This document shows positions 32,550 to 43,159 of a stretch of 64,000 bases of DNA, piece by piece. The translations under genes were made by a program, and so were the position numbers. The stretch's first letter is position 1; each line of letters opens with the position of its first letter. This DNA comes from Didymella arachidicola (Eukaryota; Ascomycota; Dothideomycetes; Pleosporales; Didymellaceae). The stretch spans positions 496,001-560,000 of the forward strand of contig CM049987.1 of NCBI GenBank assembly GCA_016630955.3, read 5' to 3'. The notes beneath the pieces are model-generated. The model saw only the letters and a list, made by a program, of their open reading frames with translations, had not been told where the DNA came from and did no database searches.

Positions 32550-35226
32550 ATGGATGCTACCGACAGCATGGACTGCGCTGCGAGAATGAGCATGGAAGCG
32601 AAAGAGTATTGGGTGCACTTGGACGCGGAAGGTTCACTCGAGAAGTATCCAGGTAGGTATCAGCAGAGCCTCATCATGCATTCACTAACATGCGTATTAC
32701 AGCGAAACAGCATGCTCGTCGTGTGCAGGAAAAATTGGGGATTGATGAAGGGTTGATCTTTCTCGCCGGGCAACCTGCGAAGAACAACGAAGATAGCGAT
32801 ATGCCAGCACCATTTCGTCAACGACGCTATTTCTATTATCTTACTGGGTGTGTAGTGGCCCCATTTTCAAAGCGCACTTACTGATGAGATGAAGATGCAA
32901 TGAGCCATCGTGCCATATGACCTACGATATCCAGCATGATACTCTGTCACTTTTCATACCCAGGATTGACTCGAGGCGAGTAATCTGGAACGGACGCGGC
33001 TCCACTCTGGCCGAGGCTGTTGAAAGATATGACATCGACGAGGTCTACTATGTTGACGAGCTCGGTGATGTCCTCAAGGACTGGAGCAGCTACTACGGAG
33101 GACATGGCAGCGATATCTACGTCCTGCATGAAAGCCAGCTCCCGCGGATACCCGAAATTCACGCAATCATCGACTCAGAATCCTTGCAACCTGCAATGAA
33201 CGCCGCGCGCATGATCAAGGACGAGCACGAGATCAGTCTCATCCGCAAAGCCAACGACATCAGCTCTGAAGCTCACAAGAAGGTTCTCGCAAACGTCTTA
33301 AAGTACAAGAACGAGGCGCAAGTTGAGGGTCTGTTTGTGAATGTCTGCATTTCACATCAAGCCAAGCAGCAGGCGTACGATCCTATTGCTGCATCTGGTC
33401 CAAACGCGGGAACATTGCACTACGACGCGAATAACGAGAATTTCGAAGGTCGGCAGCTTATGTGTCTTGATGCTGGCTGCGAGTATGAGCTATACGCCAG
33501 CGACATTACACGCACATTTCCACTCGCCGAGTCGTGGCCAAGCAAGGAGGCTGAAAACATTTACAAGCTTGTTGAACGAATGCAAGAGAGCTGCATCGAA
33601 CGTCTGGCACCTGGTGTGCGATACCTCGATCTTCACATCCTGGCGCATCAGATCGCGATTGATGGACTACTGAAGCTTGGCCTCCTGCACAATGGAACAA
33701 GAGAAGAGATCTACGCTGCCGGTACTAGCCGTGCATTCTTTCCGCATGGTCTGGGTCACCACGTTGGCTTGGAAGTGCACGATGTGGGGCAGGCCGAGCT
33801 TATGAGCGTCAGCAGGGGTAAGGCTGTCCTTCAACAGGTGAGATGAATTACATGCACATTTCAAGGACGAAGCTGACACAGAGCCGGTGCCTTCGCTTTT
33901 CCCACAGAATTTCCACGCACCCGTCTACGATGCCGCACTTTGCCATGCACCAACAGACACTCAAAGTAGTCAGCTCCAGGAGGGCATGGTAGTCACTGTG
34001 GAGCCCGGGATGTGAGTATTTACATCTTACCAGATCATTCCAAATGTACTCACCTGGGCAGATACTTTTCCATGTATGCGCTGCAGCGCTTTTATCTTCC
34101 GTCACCAATACACTCGCGTTTCATTAACCAGAAAGTTCTGCAACGCTATATGCCTGTGGGCGGCGTTCGAATTGAAGACGACATTCTTATCACCTCCCGA
34201 GGCTATGAGAACTTGACCAAGGCACCAAAGGGCGACGCTATGTTCGACGTCATTCGAGGGCGCAAATCCACTTCAAGCGCAGCCCACGAAATAGACGCAC
34301 ATTCACCGGTCAACGCAAGCGAACCACCGCTGTTTAGAGCCCCTGGTTGCCCCGTGCGGGCCACACCCCCAGGACTACACTCTGTCAAGCGCGCAGCTAC
34401 CATGCCAAACCAGACCAGCGAGAGCCAACGGGTTAGACCTGATCATCGAAATCATGCAATGCATTTCAGAAGGTCTATGACTACTGATGAGCGTGTTCAA
34501 CATTGGCGCCGGTCTCACCAGCAACATTCCCCCCGGAGACCAGCAGCTATGCAGGAGAAGTCGAACACCGTTTGCGGGGCGTTCACAAATGACGTCAGAC
34601 ATATCTTCATTGGTGATGGGTCTCCCGACCTATCCAGTATACGAAACCTTCCACAATGCGCGGACTGCAGCATACTGGCTCAGACACTGGAAAGACTTCG
34701 TCAGAATCTCGCCTTGTCCAAGCAAGGCTCGCCCACGCAGACTCACATCCCACAAGATCCCCTCGGCAATCCTGCCGCAGACAAGAAATCCCCAAGCTCT
34801 TCACGACATGATCTCAACGCATCGAATGGAAAGACCGAAGAAACGTCCATCAATGTGGTGCAGCAGGGCAGTCTCCCGCCCTTAGTCCGGACGGTACAAC
34901 AGGGTGGGGTGACTGAGCAAGCAAGAGCTCGGAAGTCCCTTAATCGGATGCTACAATTGCAAGAAGCCCAACCAGATCAGTCTCGTGCTTCAGTATCCAC
35001 TGAGCTAGAGGCTCTGAGCTACCAAGAACCAGAGTCCTACTATAGGTCTCACAAGCAATGTCAGGACTCGCTCCGACAGCGATCGATTACGGAGCGCACA
35101 GCCCCGACGACATACGAGCGGATTCTGGGGTCGCCCATGTCCATGCCTATCAGGGCACGTATGGTGCACCAGCAGGAGCGACGTCGACCGAGCAACCACA
35201 CTGATGATCGTGACTGGATGGCATGA
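32550..35226 (+). CDS. Xaa-Pro aminopeptidase (M24B, PepP type) with a long C-terminal extension
   Basis: Five exons (32550-32652, 32703-32847, 32895-33837, 33908-34011, 34062-35226) encode 819 residues. The AMP_N domain is about 15-180 ('YFYYLTGCNEPSCHMTYDI', rebuilt by the second splice), and the creatinase-fold M24B domain about 190-500. All five metal ligands are present: Asp275, Asp286, His371 (HGLGH-HVGLEVHD), Glu429 (TVEPGIYF) and Glu470 (GVRIEDDI), so it should be an active dimetal, probably manganese-dependent, enzyme removing N-terminal residues that precede proline. The peptidase ends near residue 500, but the last exon stays open for another about 320 residues rich in Ser, Gln, Arg and Pro, with no recognised domain. 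Fungal PepP proteins are usually near 450-650 residues, so this tail is unusual. It could be a genuine fusion or loss of an original stop. Confidence 0.88.
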
Positions 35227-35468
35227 ACTTCGTTGTCTCCTCTATCATTCAGCTTTGCACATCACGTCTTGAGCACAACTATACGTTATATCCAATCATA
35301 TGATTTCTACATCGGCATACATTTATTGTTCATGCATCCCAGCCTTGCCCTGAAAACTAATCTCATATGTTCCTACTCCTCGGTTGACGCCTGTTGCTAA
35401 TACCCTGATCTAATTACCCCGTCGCCACTTGTATTGCAACTCACTTCTGAATCCGAGCCGAAGCGTGA
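35227..35468. other. Short AT-rich spacer between two 3' ends
   Basis: The region separates the 3' end of the aminopeptidase from the 3' end of a possible minus-strand gene. It is AT-rich with several TATA/ATAT words, likely 3' flanking sequence. No gene seen. Confidence 0.35.
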
Positions 35469-35987
35469 TCAGCATCCTTGCACCTCAGAGCCGCCGAGCC
35501 GCCGTTCCAGGCCGAACAGGCATCCACGTTCCATGACCGAAGTTGACTCGCAGAAAGTTGCGACGTGCGTGCTCTTGCGACACGGACTCGTCTTTCGCGA
35601 AGGGTGTGTTGCTGCTGGATGGCGCTTGATCGTCGTTGTAGAGTCGCGCTGGAGGCAGGACGTTGGGGCCGGGGAAATCGAGCGGCTTTGAGCGCCCGGT
35701 GCGAAAACGAAGGGTTGTGTGCGTAGAATTGGGCGTGTTGAAAGCGATACGGCAGTCTGAGGCCCTTGGATGAAGGTCGAGAGGAGCGTGGAGACAGATT
35801 GCGGTGGGGTTACAGGTAATACCACGGGAAGAAGAGATATCGAAATTGTTTCCTCCAGTGAGACACGCGGCTTCTGTGACTTGCGACTTTGGGCTCTCGG
35901 TAGGAAGTATGGATCGTTCGACTGGCGCCTCGTTTGCTTGCTCATGTTGATCATCGTCACGGTCGTTGCGCCTTTTTCCTGCTGCAC
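35469..35987 (-). CDS. Hypothetical Ser/Thr/Pro-rich protein
   Basis: A single minus-strand frame of 172 codons; internal ATGs at about 35951 or 35942 would give about 158-160. The product is rich in Ser, Thr, Arg and Pro and lacks hydrophobic segments, apart from a 'ISLLPVVLPVTPP' stretch. The local GC content is higher than the flanks and the frame is the longest here. No family recognised. A shorter frame on the opposite strand (35434-35691) is a shadow. Could be a non-conserved spurious frame. Confidence 0.35.
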   Translation of the reverse strand: MQQEKGATTVTMINMSKQTRRQSNDPYFLPRAQSRKSQKPRVSLEETISISLLPVVLPVTPPQSVSTLLSTFIQGPQTAVSLSTRPILRTQPFVFAPGAQSRSISPAPTSCLQRDSTTTIKRHPAATHPSRKTSPCRKSTHVATFCESTSVMERGCLFGLERRLGGSEVQGC

Positions 35988-36675
35988 ATGTGACTGGTTC
36001 TATCAGCTTATCCGAGTCTATCGATATTTGACATCTTACCTTTTCTTGTGTTCTTTCGCAGCTTCCTCAGCGGCATGCTCCTCGTGCCGAAAGTATGAGA
36101 TTTTTTCATATTGAGAACGCTATTGCTGTAGTTTTATCAAGATGATTTGCTTTCGTCAAGTAAGCTACAATATGTGCTGAATATAACATAGGGCCCTGTG
36201 CAGTAAGAAAAGCACGGTAGCCTTCGAGTGAAAGGTGCAGGTGGTCACTGTAGATCAACACTGTGTATGAGAGAGGGCCTTTGTCTACCCGAACAAAGCT
36301 TTCCGGTAGAGACATCGAGTGAAGGTCATGGTGATCGTCGCCACAAAGCAGACATGTGACGTGTCGTGGAACTTGCGCGCACAGTGAAGGCAAAGTCACG
36401 TGATCTTCCATGCCCCATGAACATCTAATCTGCTGCTGTATGCTTTCGTGATTTTAGCGTGAGAAATATGTATACATGTACAGGTTCCAAAAACTGTAGG
36501 TTTTGACTTGGTAGAAGGAGACGCGCGGAACGGATGGGCACGGTGCTGGAATTAGCCCGCTCATGAGCCGACCAATCCGGAGCGACTTCCCAATTCCATC
36601 CCTACCAATCGCGCGCGCAAGGAAGCTTCATCAATGCAACACCCATCTCGAAGATCGTGTGACACCTCGCTCACA
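35988..36675. other. Upstream region of the third Zn2Cys6 regulator
   Basis: About 690 bp without a supported gene. The minus-strand frame at 36106-36411 (101 codons) has no motif. It includes CTCGAAGATCGT-rich leader sequence immediately before the ATG at 36676. Presumed promoter and leader. Confidence 0.35.
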
Positions 36676-39032
36676 ATGGAAGCCAATAGTAACAGCAACG
36701 CGTTATCGAGCTCATCACAAAAACGGCCTGCGCCAGATGCGCCCGAGAGCTCGCGTTCGAAACGCGCGAAGTATACGTCCGCGGCATGGTATGCGTAACC
36801 GTGGTCGTAGCTTGCGTTTTCTGACTACTACCAGTAATGAATGTAAACGCTGTAAAGTCAAATGTATTCGAATCGATGACAGCGTCGATTGTCAACGGTG
36901 TTCAACTATGAAAGTCGCTTGTATCGTCGTGCCCACGGCTATACAAACTGCCAAAGAGAAGGACAAGAACAAGGAGAAGAGCCATATGGATGAGTAAGGC
37001 CATCCATATTTGATATTCACTGGTTCTGATCAAGATCTAGCGCAAGCTACAGACAACTAACAGAGGATGTGTCATTCCTTCGACAGCAACTGACGACTTT
37101 GATGGGTACCGTCGCAGCTCTGGCGGAGCGACGAGACAACCAGCTCACAGTGGTCACCGAGCATACGCCAGGTTCACAGCCGACAGCAAGTCCAGCTTAT
37201 ACAAGCACTACATCTCAACGCACGGGGCCACCTCGAGAACCTCAATTTGCAGGCCCAACGCGCGCTGCGTTCAGCTTGAACATTGTCGAATCGTCCCTGA
37301 ATCGCATGGGGATACCACCTGATAATCAGGGTCCTGCTGAAAATACATCATCAGCATCTTCACGAGAACCAACTCCAGAACCAACGATAGCTTTGGCGCA
37401 AACCCTGCTGCAATCTGGAGTAGAGGACCTTCAGGGCATATCAAACGATGACATCATCAGGCTACTAGGTATTTACCAGGAAGAGGTTGCATGTGTGCAT
37501 CCTATTATAGAGACGAAAGATCTCATTGCAAACGCGCCGTCTATCATGAGCCTCGTCCGTAACCCCCATCAGCCCGCCGGACTGCAGAAAGTAGGGAAGA
37601 AAGATATACACATCCTTCGGCTTGCTATCGCAACAGCTATCACCCACGAGATACACGGAAAGAATATCTTGTCGGATCGATTGTTGTTTGAAGTTGAGAA
37701 GGATGTTGGCAGGATATCTAGTGACACCGAGGTCGAACTAAAAGACATACAGATCATGGGCATGCTAGTACGTTTCTGTTATCTGGCAAGTAAGCATATC
37801 GACTGACGATTGCACAGAGCTTGTACTTCTGTCACACTGAAGAAGAATTATTTGCCTGGCGAGCGATCGGTAGAGCTTGTCGCCAAGCTCTTGAAATGGG
37901 CTTGCACAGGAAGCAGAGTCTGCAGGACAACTTCAAAGACCCTGAAGAACGCAAGCTTGCTGTGCAGGTATTCTGGGTAGTCTACGAAATGGATCGCCGC
38001 TGGAGTTTTGGTACCAGCCTTTCATTTGCCCTCAACGATCGAGATATAGATACTCAACTACCAGAGCCCGGAAAAGCATACCCGTATCTGAAAAATATGG
38101 TAGCATACGCAAGGCTGTGCTCCAGGGTCTGGGAGTCATTGCCTCCATACGGCTCTCCGCTTCAGACCATACCCAAAGAGACTGAAGATTACCTCGACTT
38201 CATCACCTCGAATTGGGTGCAATCAATACCACAGGAACTTCAATTCAGGCATCCTCGCTTAGGTCTGGCGCCCAAATCACAGCCAAGGCTACTGCATCGT
38301 CTTCGAACTCTACTCTACCTCCGCGGAAACCATATGCGCACGTTGATTCATCGACACCACGTGCTTACCCCGGACAATATTAAGTCAGACCTGCAATCTG
38401 CACGGTTAGTCGTAGACATCGCGAAGGACAGCACCCAAGTTTTGGTGCACCTGAATCATACCAGCGATATTTACGCTCGCCAGCAGAGCATATACCATTA
38501 TTACCTGCTGAGTGCGCTTGCGGTAATGCTGCTCGCTGTTTGTCATGCGCCCAGCGCGTTCGCGGAAGCTTGTCGAGAGTCATTCGTCTCCGCAGTTGAG
38601 CTAGTCAAAGGTTTCTCACACCATGGCACAGCTTCTCGCAGGCTTTGGAAGAGTATCAAAGGACTTTTGCCAGTTGTTAGATCATTAGGCACGCATGGAG
38701 AAACCGTAGTTGTGGGACTAAACGCAGTTTCGAAGGAATCAATTGAGCCCTCAGCCAAAAATGGAATTCAACAACCCTCGCAGCTCGTTCCAAACGCAAC
38801 CGAGCTGCCAAACATCTGGAACGGCGCCGACTTTGAATTCGGCACAGATCTCGGCTCGATGCCTGATGTGCTCAATATTGGCGATGAGCTTATCGATCTT
38901 TACGACACCTTTGGCACTGCAGCGACAACGCAGCCTGTACAGCCACATCCTTCCACCGACAACTTCGGTGAGCAAGGCTTGAATATATGGGAAATTGGAG
39001 AAATATCGCGGCACTTCCAGGGCTTGCTCTGA
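36676..39032 (+). CDS. Zn2Cys6 transcription factor with fungal_trans domain
   Basis: Four exons (36676-36788, 36835-36993, 37041-37767, 37818-39032; introns of 46, 47 and 50 nt) encode 737 residues. The first intron splits the zinc cluster: exon 1 ends in the codon for Cys38. The cluster is Cys38, Cys41, Cys48, Cys57, Cys60, Cys67 with spacing x2-x6-x8-x2-x6. An extra Cys44 replaces the usual Arg in the 'CxxCRxRK' loop. A short coiled region with 'LTEDVSFLRQQLTTLM' follows the linker. The fungal_trans domain starts near 240, with 'VACVHPIIETKDL', 'ATAITHEIHGKNILSDRLLFEVEKDV' and 'ELFAWRAIGRACRQALEMGLHRKQSL' created at the third splice, then 'EMDRRWSFGTSLSFALND'. It is presumably a nuclear regulator. 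The next gene downstream is a decayed transporter, which may have been its target. Confidence 0.9.
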
Positions 39033-39881
39033 TCAGAATAGAGTGATCTTCGCTACGGGTTCAGTCCCATCGGTAGTATTCTCTTCCACAAATTATGGCA
39101 GCGAGATGCACAGTCTGGGTAGCGTGGCCATGGCCGACCGGAACATGTCTCTGCGATACACGTCTCCCAAGGGCTCTCGGATTTGGAATGAAGCGGCGGA
39201 TCCAGGTTCATACAGCTGCTCTCAGCTGAGCCTACAGTCTTTGTGCCTCTCCTGACCGAGCAGCGGTAGATTCTGATCAGCGGCATTGTCCGCGAGTACT
39301 CTGAGCCGAACCGTCAGAGAGGGACATATCGTACTAAGCGCCGAACTGCTTCAGAAAGTCTTATGTGAGAAGGTGCCAACTCCTCGATGGACTCAGTTCT
39401 CGACTCGGATTGGGCGGGGGGGGGGGGGAGGGGGGGGGGGGGCGCGACATGTGGAACCTGGGAGCTACAGACTTGTTGCGGTTCTCACTACTACGGGGAA
39501 ACCAAACGCAAGTTTACTTCAGCACCGGGTTCCATCTTAATGACATTATTACTTCGAAGGAACTATGACGCTACTATACCGCGACCTAGCAGAGTACGTT
39601 CCCCGAACTCTTGCTCAGCAACCTGAAACAAAGGAAGACCTTGGGAATACCCATTGCCCTTTGTCCCTACAGCTTCCTATGTAGCTTGTGCTTCCTCCTT
39701 CCCAATGGTCACAGAAGGCACACCCCTTCCTGCCGCTGCCGCGTCGACCATGAGCTGAATCTGACAACAGCTCTCAAGCAACACGAAGCACGCCACTGTC
39801 GCTTTGATGGTAGATCCGACAGTCAAGATGCCATGATTGCCAAGCAGAGCTGCCTTATCGGTTGAATAACAGAAGGTGCAG
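39033..39881. other. Intergenic region with a G13-A-G13 tract
   Basis: About 850 bp without a supported gene. It contains an extreme homopurine tract at 39416-39442: thirteen G, one A, thirteen G. Frames around the tract are low-complexity artefacts. The final part leads into the decayed transporter; its first exon and start could not be identified. Confidence 0.45.
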
Positions 39882-40330
39882 GTGGAGCAGAACGTTGCCG
39901 ATATCTCCGACGCTGCACGCCGTGCTGAGAGGAAACTGCGATTAAAGATTGATCTGATGGTCGTTCCATCTGTCACGTTGCTCTATCTGTAATGCTTCGT
40001 TGATCGTACAAACATAGGTGGGTCGACACGAATTGACGCATTCTTTCTGACAGTGCACTAGGCAATGCGCACCTTGCTGGCTTTTAGAAAGACCTTCATT
40101 TGAAGGGTTATGACTACAACACTATCCTCTCTGTTTTCTACATCTCGTACATCATCTTCGAGATTCCAGCGACGATCTGTTGCACAGTCATTGGTCCAGG
40201 ATGGTTTCTGCCGGCTACGACACTGGTTTTGGCATCTGCTCTATTGGTACCGCTTTCGTGCGCACTCAAATTCAAGCATGCGCTGTACGCTTTTTGATTG
40301 GCATATTTGAGGCTGGAGTAATGCCAGGGT
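39882..40330 (+). pseudogene. Decayed and truncated MFS transporter (anion:cation symporter / allantoate permease type)
   Basis: Translation reveals the N-terminal third of a Dal5/Tna1-type transporter, broken several ways. From 39882 the frame reads 'ARRAERKLRLKIDLMVVPS' and then meets TAA at 39990-39992 before 'CFVDRTNIG'. A 44-nt intron (40018-40061) correctly joins to 'NAHLAGF', followed at once by TAG at 40085-40087. The sequence continues with 'KDLHLKGYDYNTILSVFYIS' and 'GPGWFLPATTL', where a one-base loss near 40225 shifts frame. The next frame gives 'GFGICSIGTAFVRTQ' and 'FLIGIFEAGVMPG', which ends at a donor-like GTATGT near 40328. The remaining two thirds are absent: the minus-strand RING gene ends at 40421. 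Two stops, one frameshift and truncation show a non-functional copy. The splice signals remain, suggesting decay of a host gene. Confidence 0.85.
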
Positions 40331-40420
40331 ATGTCAGGAGGTACGAGGTAGCGTTGATAAGAATACACAACTTTGTCGTACATCGTGGAAGATGAAAGAA
40401 ACCAAATCGGCAAGTCTCCA

Positions 40421-41503
40421 TCATCGATCTCCCCTGATCGACCAGCCTGAGATAGCCCATATGCCCCTGACGATAGTATCCTCTCCCACATGTCCTCTCA
40501 AGCTGAGCCGCGCTTGTTCGTGCTGATACCTCCACAGCTCTTGGAACACGAATGCCAACACGTCCTTGAACCCATTCGAAGGTTTTCCAATGAAGTGGTG
40601 TTTGCCAATCCTCGTGCAACACTTATCGACCACTAGATTCATGATCTCATATCGCCTCGTAGGCAGGTTTTGGTACTGTTGTGGCCCAGACTGGTGAGCA
40701 ATGCTCTGAGAGACGAGCACAGTATAGAGATGCAGCAGTGGAAAGTGTCGGTCCGAATGCAGCTTCGAGGCCTCGATGATGCAGTCCCAGCTGATAGAGT
40801 CTTCGCTGAGACCAAGGCATGCGTTTGCGTTCCAGATCAACTGTGACGTCCGAGCGAGATCTGTGAGATATAATGGTAGCGTTGCGGCTGCGCTGGACAT
40901 CAAACGCGTGAGGCGAACAAATGGTATCGCCAGACCTTCTGCTCTATTAGGTCGCCCTAAAGAGTCCCAAGAGGCGGCGATGAGATTGTAGGCATCGGCG
41001 AATGCATCGTGAGATCCACTCCAAGCTTGCGCTCCGGCCTCGGTCAGCGCAGGGAAGACGGCGTTGTCCAGCAGTTCGATAATGTTGAACTTTCCGTCTG
41101 GTTTTCGCTTCCAGAGACCTCGTATGCCAACCCAAAGCTTCTCCATGAATGCATGAACTCGATCCGTAGGTAGCTCACATAGTCTCTTCCATATCGATGG
41201 GGCGTCGAAAGCCGGCTGTAAGTTCCTCTTCGCAACTAAGACATGTCTGCATACCGGGCAGCTTACAGTATTGCCACGGCCATTTTCGATCCATCGTTTT
41301 ATACATCGATGACCAAAGATGTGCTTGCAGTCGAGAGCCACAGGCTGGTGAGTAGTGCTAAAGGGCTCGCTGCATATTACGCAATCATCTATCGGACGGA
41401 GCTGGGTTTTGACAAAGTTCTCCATGCGCGTAGTTAACGACGGCAGTCGCGCCGGATTGTATATGGTGGGAGGCTGGCAAGTCCTCCTCCGTGTCGAATG
41501 CAT
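40421..41503 (-). CDS. RING-type zinc-finger protein
   Basis: A single minus-strand exon of 360 codons from the ATG at 41503; the ATG at 41425 would give 334 residues. The RING finger lies near the start: Cys41-x2-Cys44, Cys59-x-His61, Cys67 and Cys82-x2-Cys85 in 'CVICSEPF', 'DCKHIFGHRCIKRW' and 'CPVC'. One middle ligand position reads Gly64 with His65 next to it, a variant seen in some fungal RINGs. The remaining 270 residues are helical and hydrophobic with no known domain. An E3 ubiquitin-ligase role is likely from the RING, but partners are unknown. The stop lies 91 bp from the decayed transporter on the other strand. Confidence 0.75.
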   Translation of the reverse strand: MHSTRRRTCQPPTIYNPARLPSLTTRMENFVKTQLRPIDDCVICSEPFSTTHQPVALDCKHIFGHRCIKRWIENGRGNTVSCPVCRHVLVAKRNLQPAFDAPSIWKRLCELPTDRVHAFMEKLWVGIRGLWKRKPDGKFNIIELLDNAVFPALTEAGAQAWSGSHDAFADAYNLIAASWDSLGRPNRAEGLAIPFVRLTRLMSSAAATLPLYLTDLARTSQLIWNANACLGLSEDSISWDCIIEASKLHSDRHFPLLHLYTVLVSQSIAHQSGPQQYQNLPTRRYEIMNLVVDKCCTRIGKHHFIGKPSNGFKDVLAFVFQELWRYQHEQARLSLRGHVGEDTIVRGIWAISGWSIRGDR

Positions 41504-42534
41504 AGCTGCGACTTGTGAAAGACAGTCGGTGAATGTTTGCGGATTTGTGAAGTGACAAAGAGGTTTGATAGAAGCGTAAGTTCACTCGGAAGCGTTGTGA
41601 ATGTGTTGTTGAGCTTACAAATGAGTACGATAGCTGTCTCTATGGGCGAGGACTCCATGACTATCATACTTGAGGGTGTTGCGCTCTGCGTCGCCTGTGG
41701 TGGCAGGCCCTGACCGTGTACACGTTGATTCGGCACTCAAGATATAAGTCCTTGTTCGCACAGTGACTGCGCTGAGTTGTCCGCAAACGCTGAAAGACTG
41801 AGACTGACCCAGGCGCGACATGACGGCGATGAGCTGTTAGAGACGAAGCCTTGCTCTTCACCCAGTCTATTGGCCAGGATCACGTACGACTCCCTTACGA
41901 AATTTTGCACAAAGCGATCAGACTGCTTTTCAGCCTCACATTGATGCTCCCGGGCCTTATTTGTTGATTTCGACTGGTGGCTCGCGATACAGCCCTATGA
42001 CATTTGTGGGACGGCCTCATTGGTGTGAGCTTGTTGAGGAGTCCGCTCCAGCGTTCAGCCTTGAAACCAAAAATGCTTAGGCTTCCATCAGTAAGGGCTT
42101 TCGAATGCTTCTTTATAACCTTCTGCTGACGCTGTCCATGAAACAGAGGATGAGGAAGCCTAAGCGCCTGTCGATGTGCTGGTAATCTTCGCGCTATCCG
42201 CACAACCGAAGCTGTGCTGGTCAGGAGCCCACACCCACCTGACTGCCGCCAACCTGCATCTACCACGACCACAACACATCGACAGTTATCACGTGTCTTA
42301 TCGCAGAAACGCAGATCGAGACATCATGTAGCAATGTAGGCAAGAGCCAACTCAGCGGCGGCCGTCTTACTGTTGCTGGATCGAAACGGCAGCCTAGTTG
42401 TAGCCTGCATTGGTCAGCAGCAGGGACCTCGGTGGGCAGCAGCAGAATCCGACGATCCTCGACTTATCATTACCATTCTAGCTGCGCTACCCTATCTGTC
42501 TTTGCCGCTCGGTCTTACTTCTATATCGGAAGCT
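41504..42534. other. Intergenic region upstream of the RING gene
   Basis: About 1 kb. Overlapping minus frames (41434-41861, 41895-42272) and a + frame at 42373-42759 that is a shadow of the hydrolase gene show no motif. No gene or RNA recognised. Parts nearest 41503 are the probable RING-gene promoter. Confidence 0.35.
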
Positions 42535-43159
42535 TCACCTGATGTCTTCGCTCTGCACAATTGTACCGAAAACATCAGCCAACTCAGCAAGGGCAACTCT
42601 GGTCAACTCCTCGCCCTTTACTCCCGGAATGTCGCGGTCGCCAATGGCATCTTCTACCAGGATGACTTCGTAACCTTTCTGCATAGCCTCTCGAGCTGTG
42701 GTAGAGACACAGACGTGAGCCATGTAACCGGTCAATGCAACCTTCTTGACGCCCCATGATTGAAGTATGTCATGCAGAGGAGTCTGCTCGAAAGAGCCAG
42801 GGAACTGCTTCCATATTGTCTCCTCACCGTCCTGAACGGCTATCAGTACAATGTGAACTTTTTTTTGGATGGCAACCCACCTTCGCGGCGACATTGCTGA
42901 ACTCGTTTGCCAGCTCGGTACCGGGGGTGAAGATGGGTGCCCCCTCCGGCGTCTGATGCAGGACGTGAACGATCTTGCCACCCGCAGCGCGGTACTTCTC
43001 GAGCAAGCTGGCGATAGCTTTACCACTTGATTCGGCGTTGGTTACTTTCAACTGCCCTTTGGCGTATTCATTTTGAGCATCGATGATGATCAAAGCCGAG
43101 TCTGAGGTCGAGGCTGTTCCAGGACGGATGCCGAGGAGCTCACGGAAAGAGACTGTCAT
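42535..43159 (-). CDS. Isochorismatase-like cysteine hydrolase
   Basis: Minus-strand exons 43159-42881 and 42831-42535 (49-nt intron, GTGGGT...TTCAG) encode 191 residues, the normal size for the family. The fold's catalytic Asp27 is in 'ALIIIDAQNEY', and the nucleophile Cys134 is in 'VALTGYMAHVCVSTTAREA', preceded by the non-proline cis-peptide region. 'GKIVHVLHQTPEGAPIF' and 'FPGSFEQTPL' match single-domain fungal members. The fold hydrolyses isochorismate, nicotinamide or small amides; many fungal copies have no known substrate. The lysine of the catalytic triad probably lies in 'EETIWKQFPGSF'. An intact, probably cytosolic hydrolase. No pathway partner is adjacent. Confidence 0.88.
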
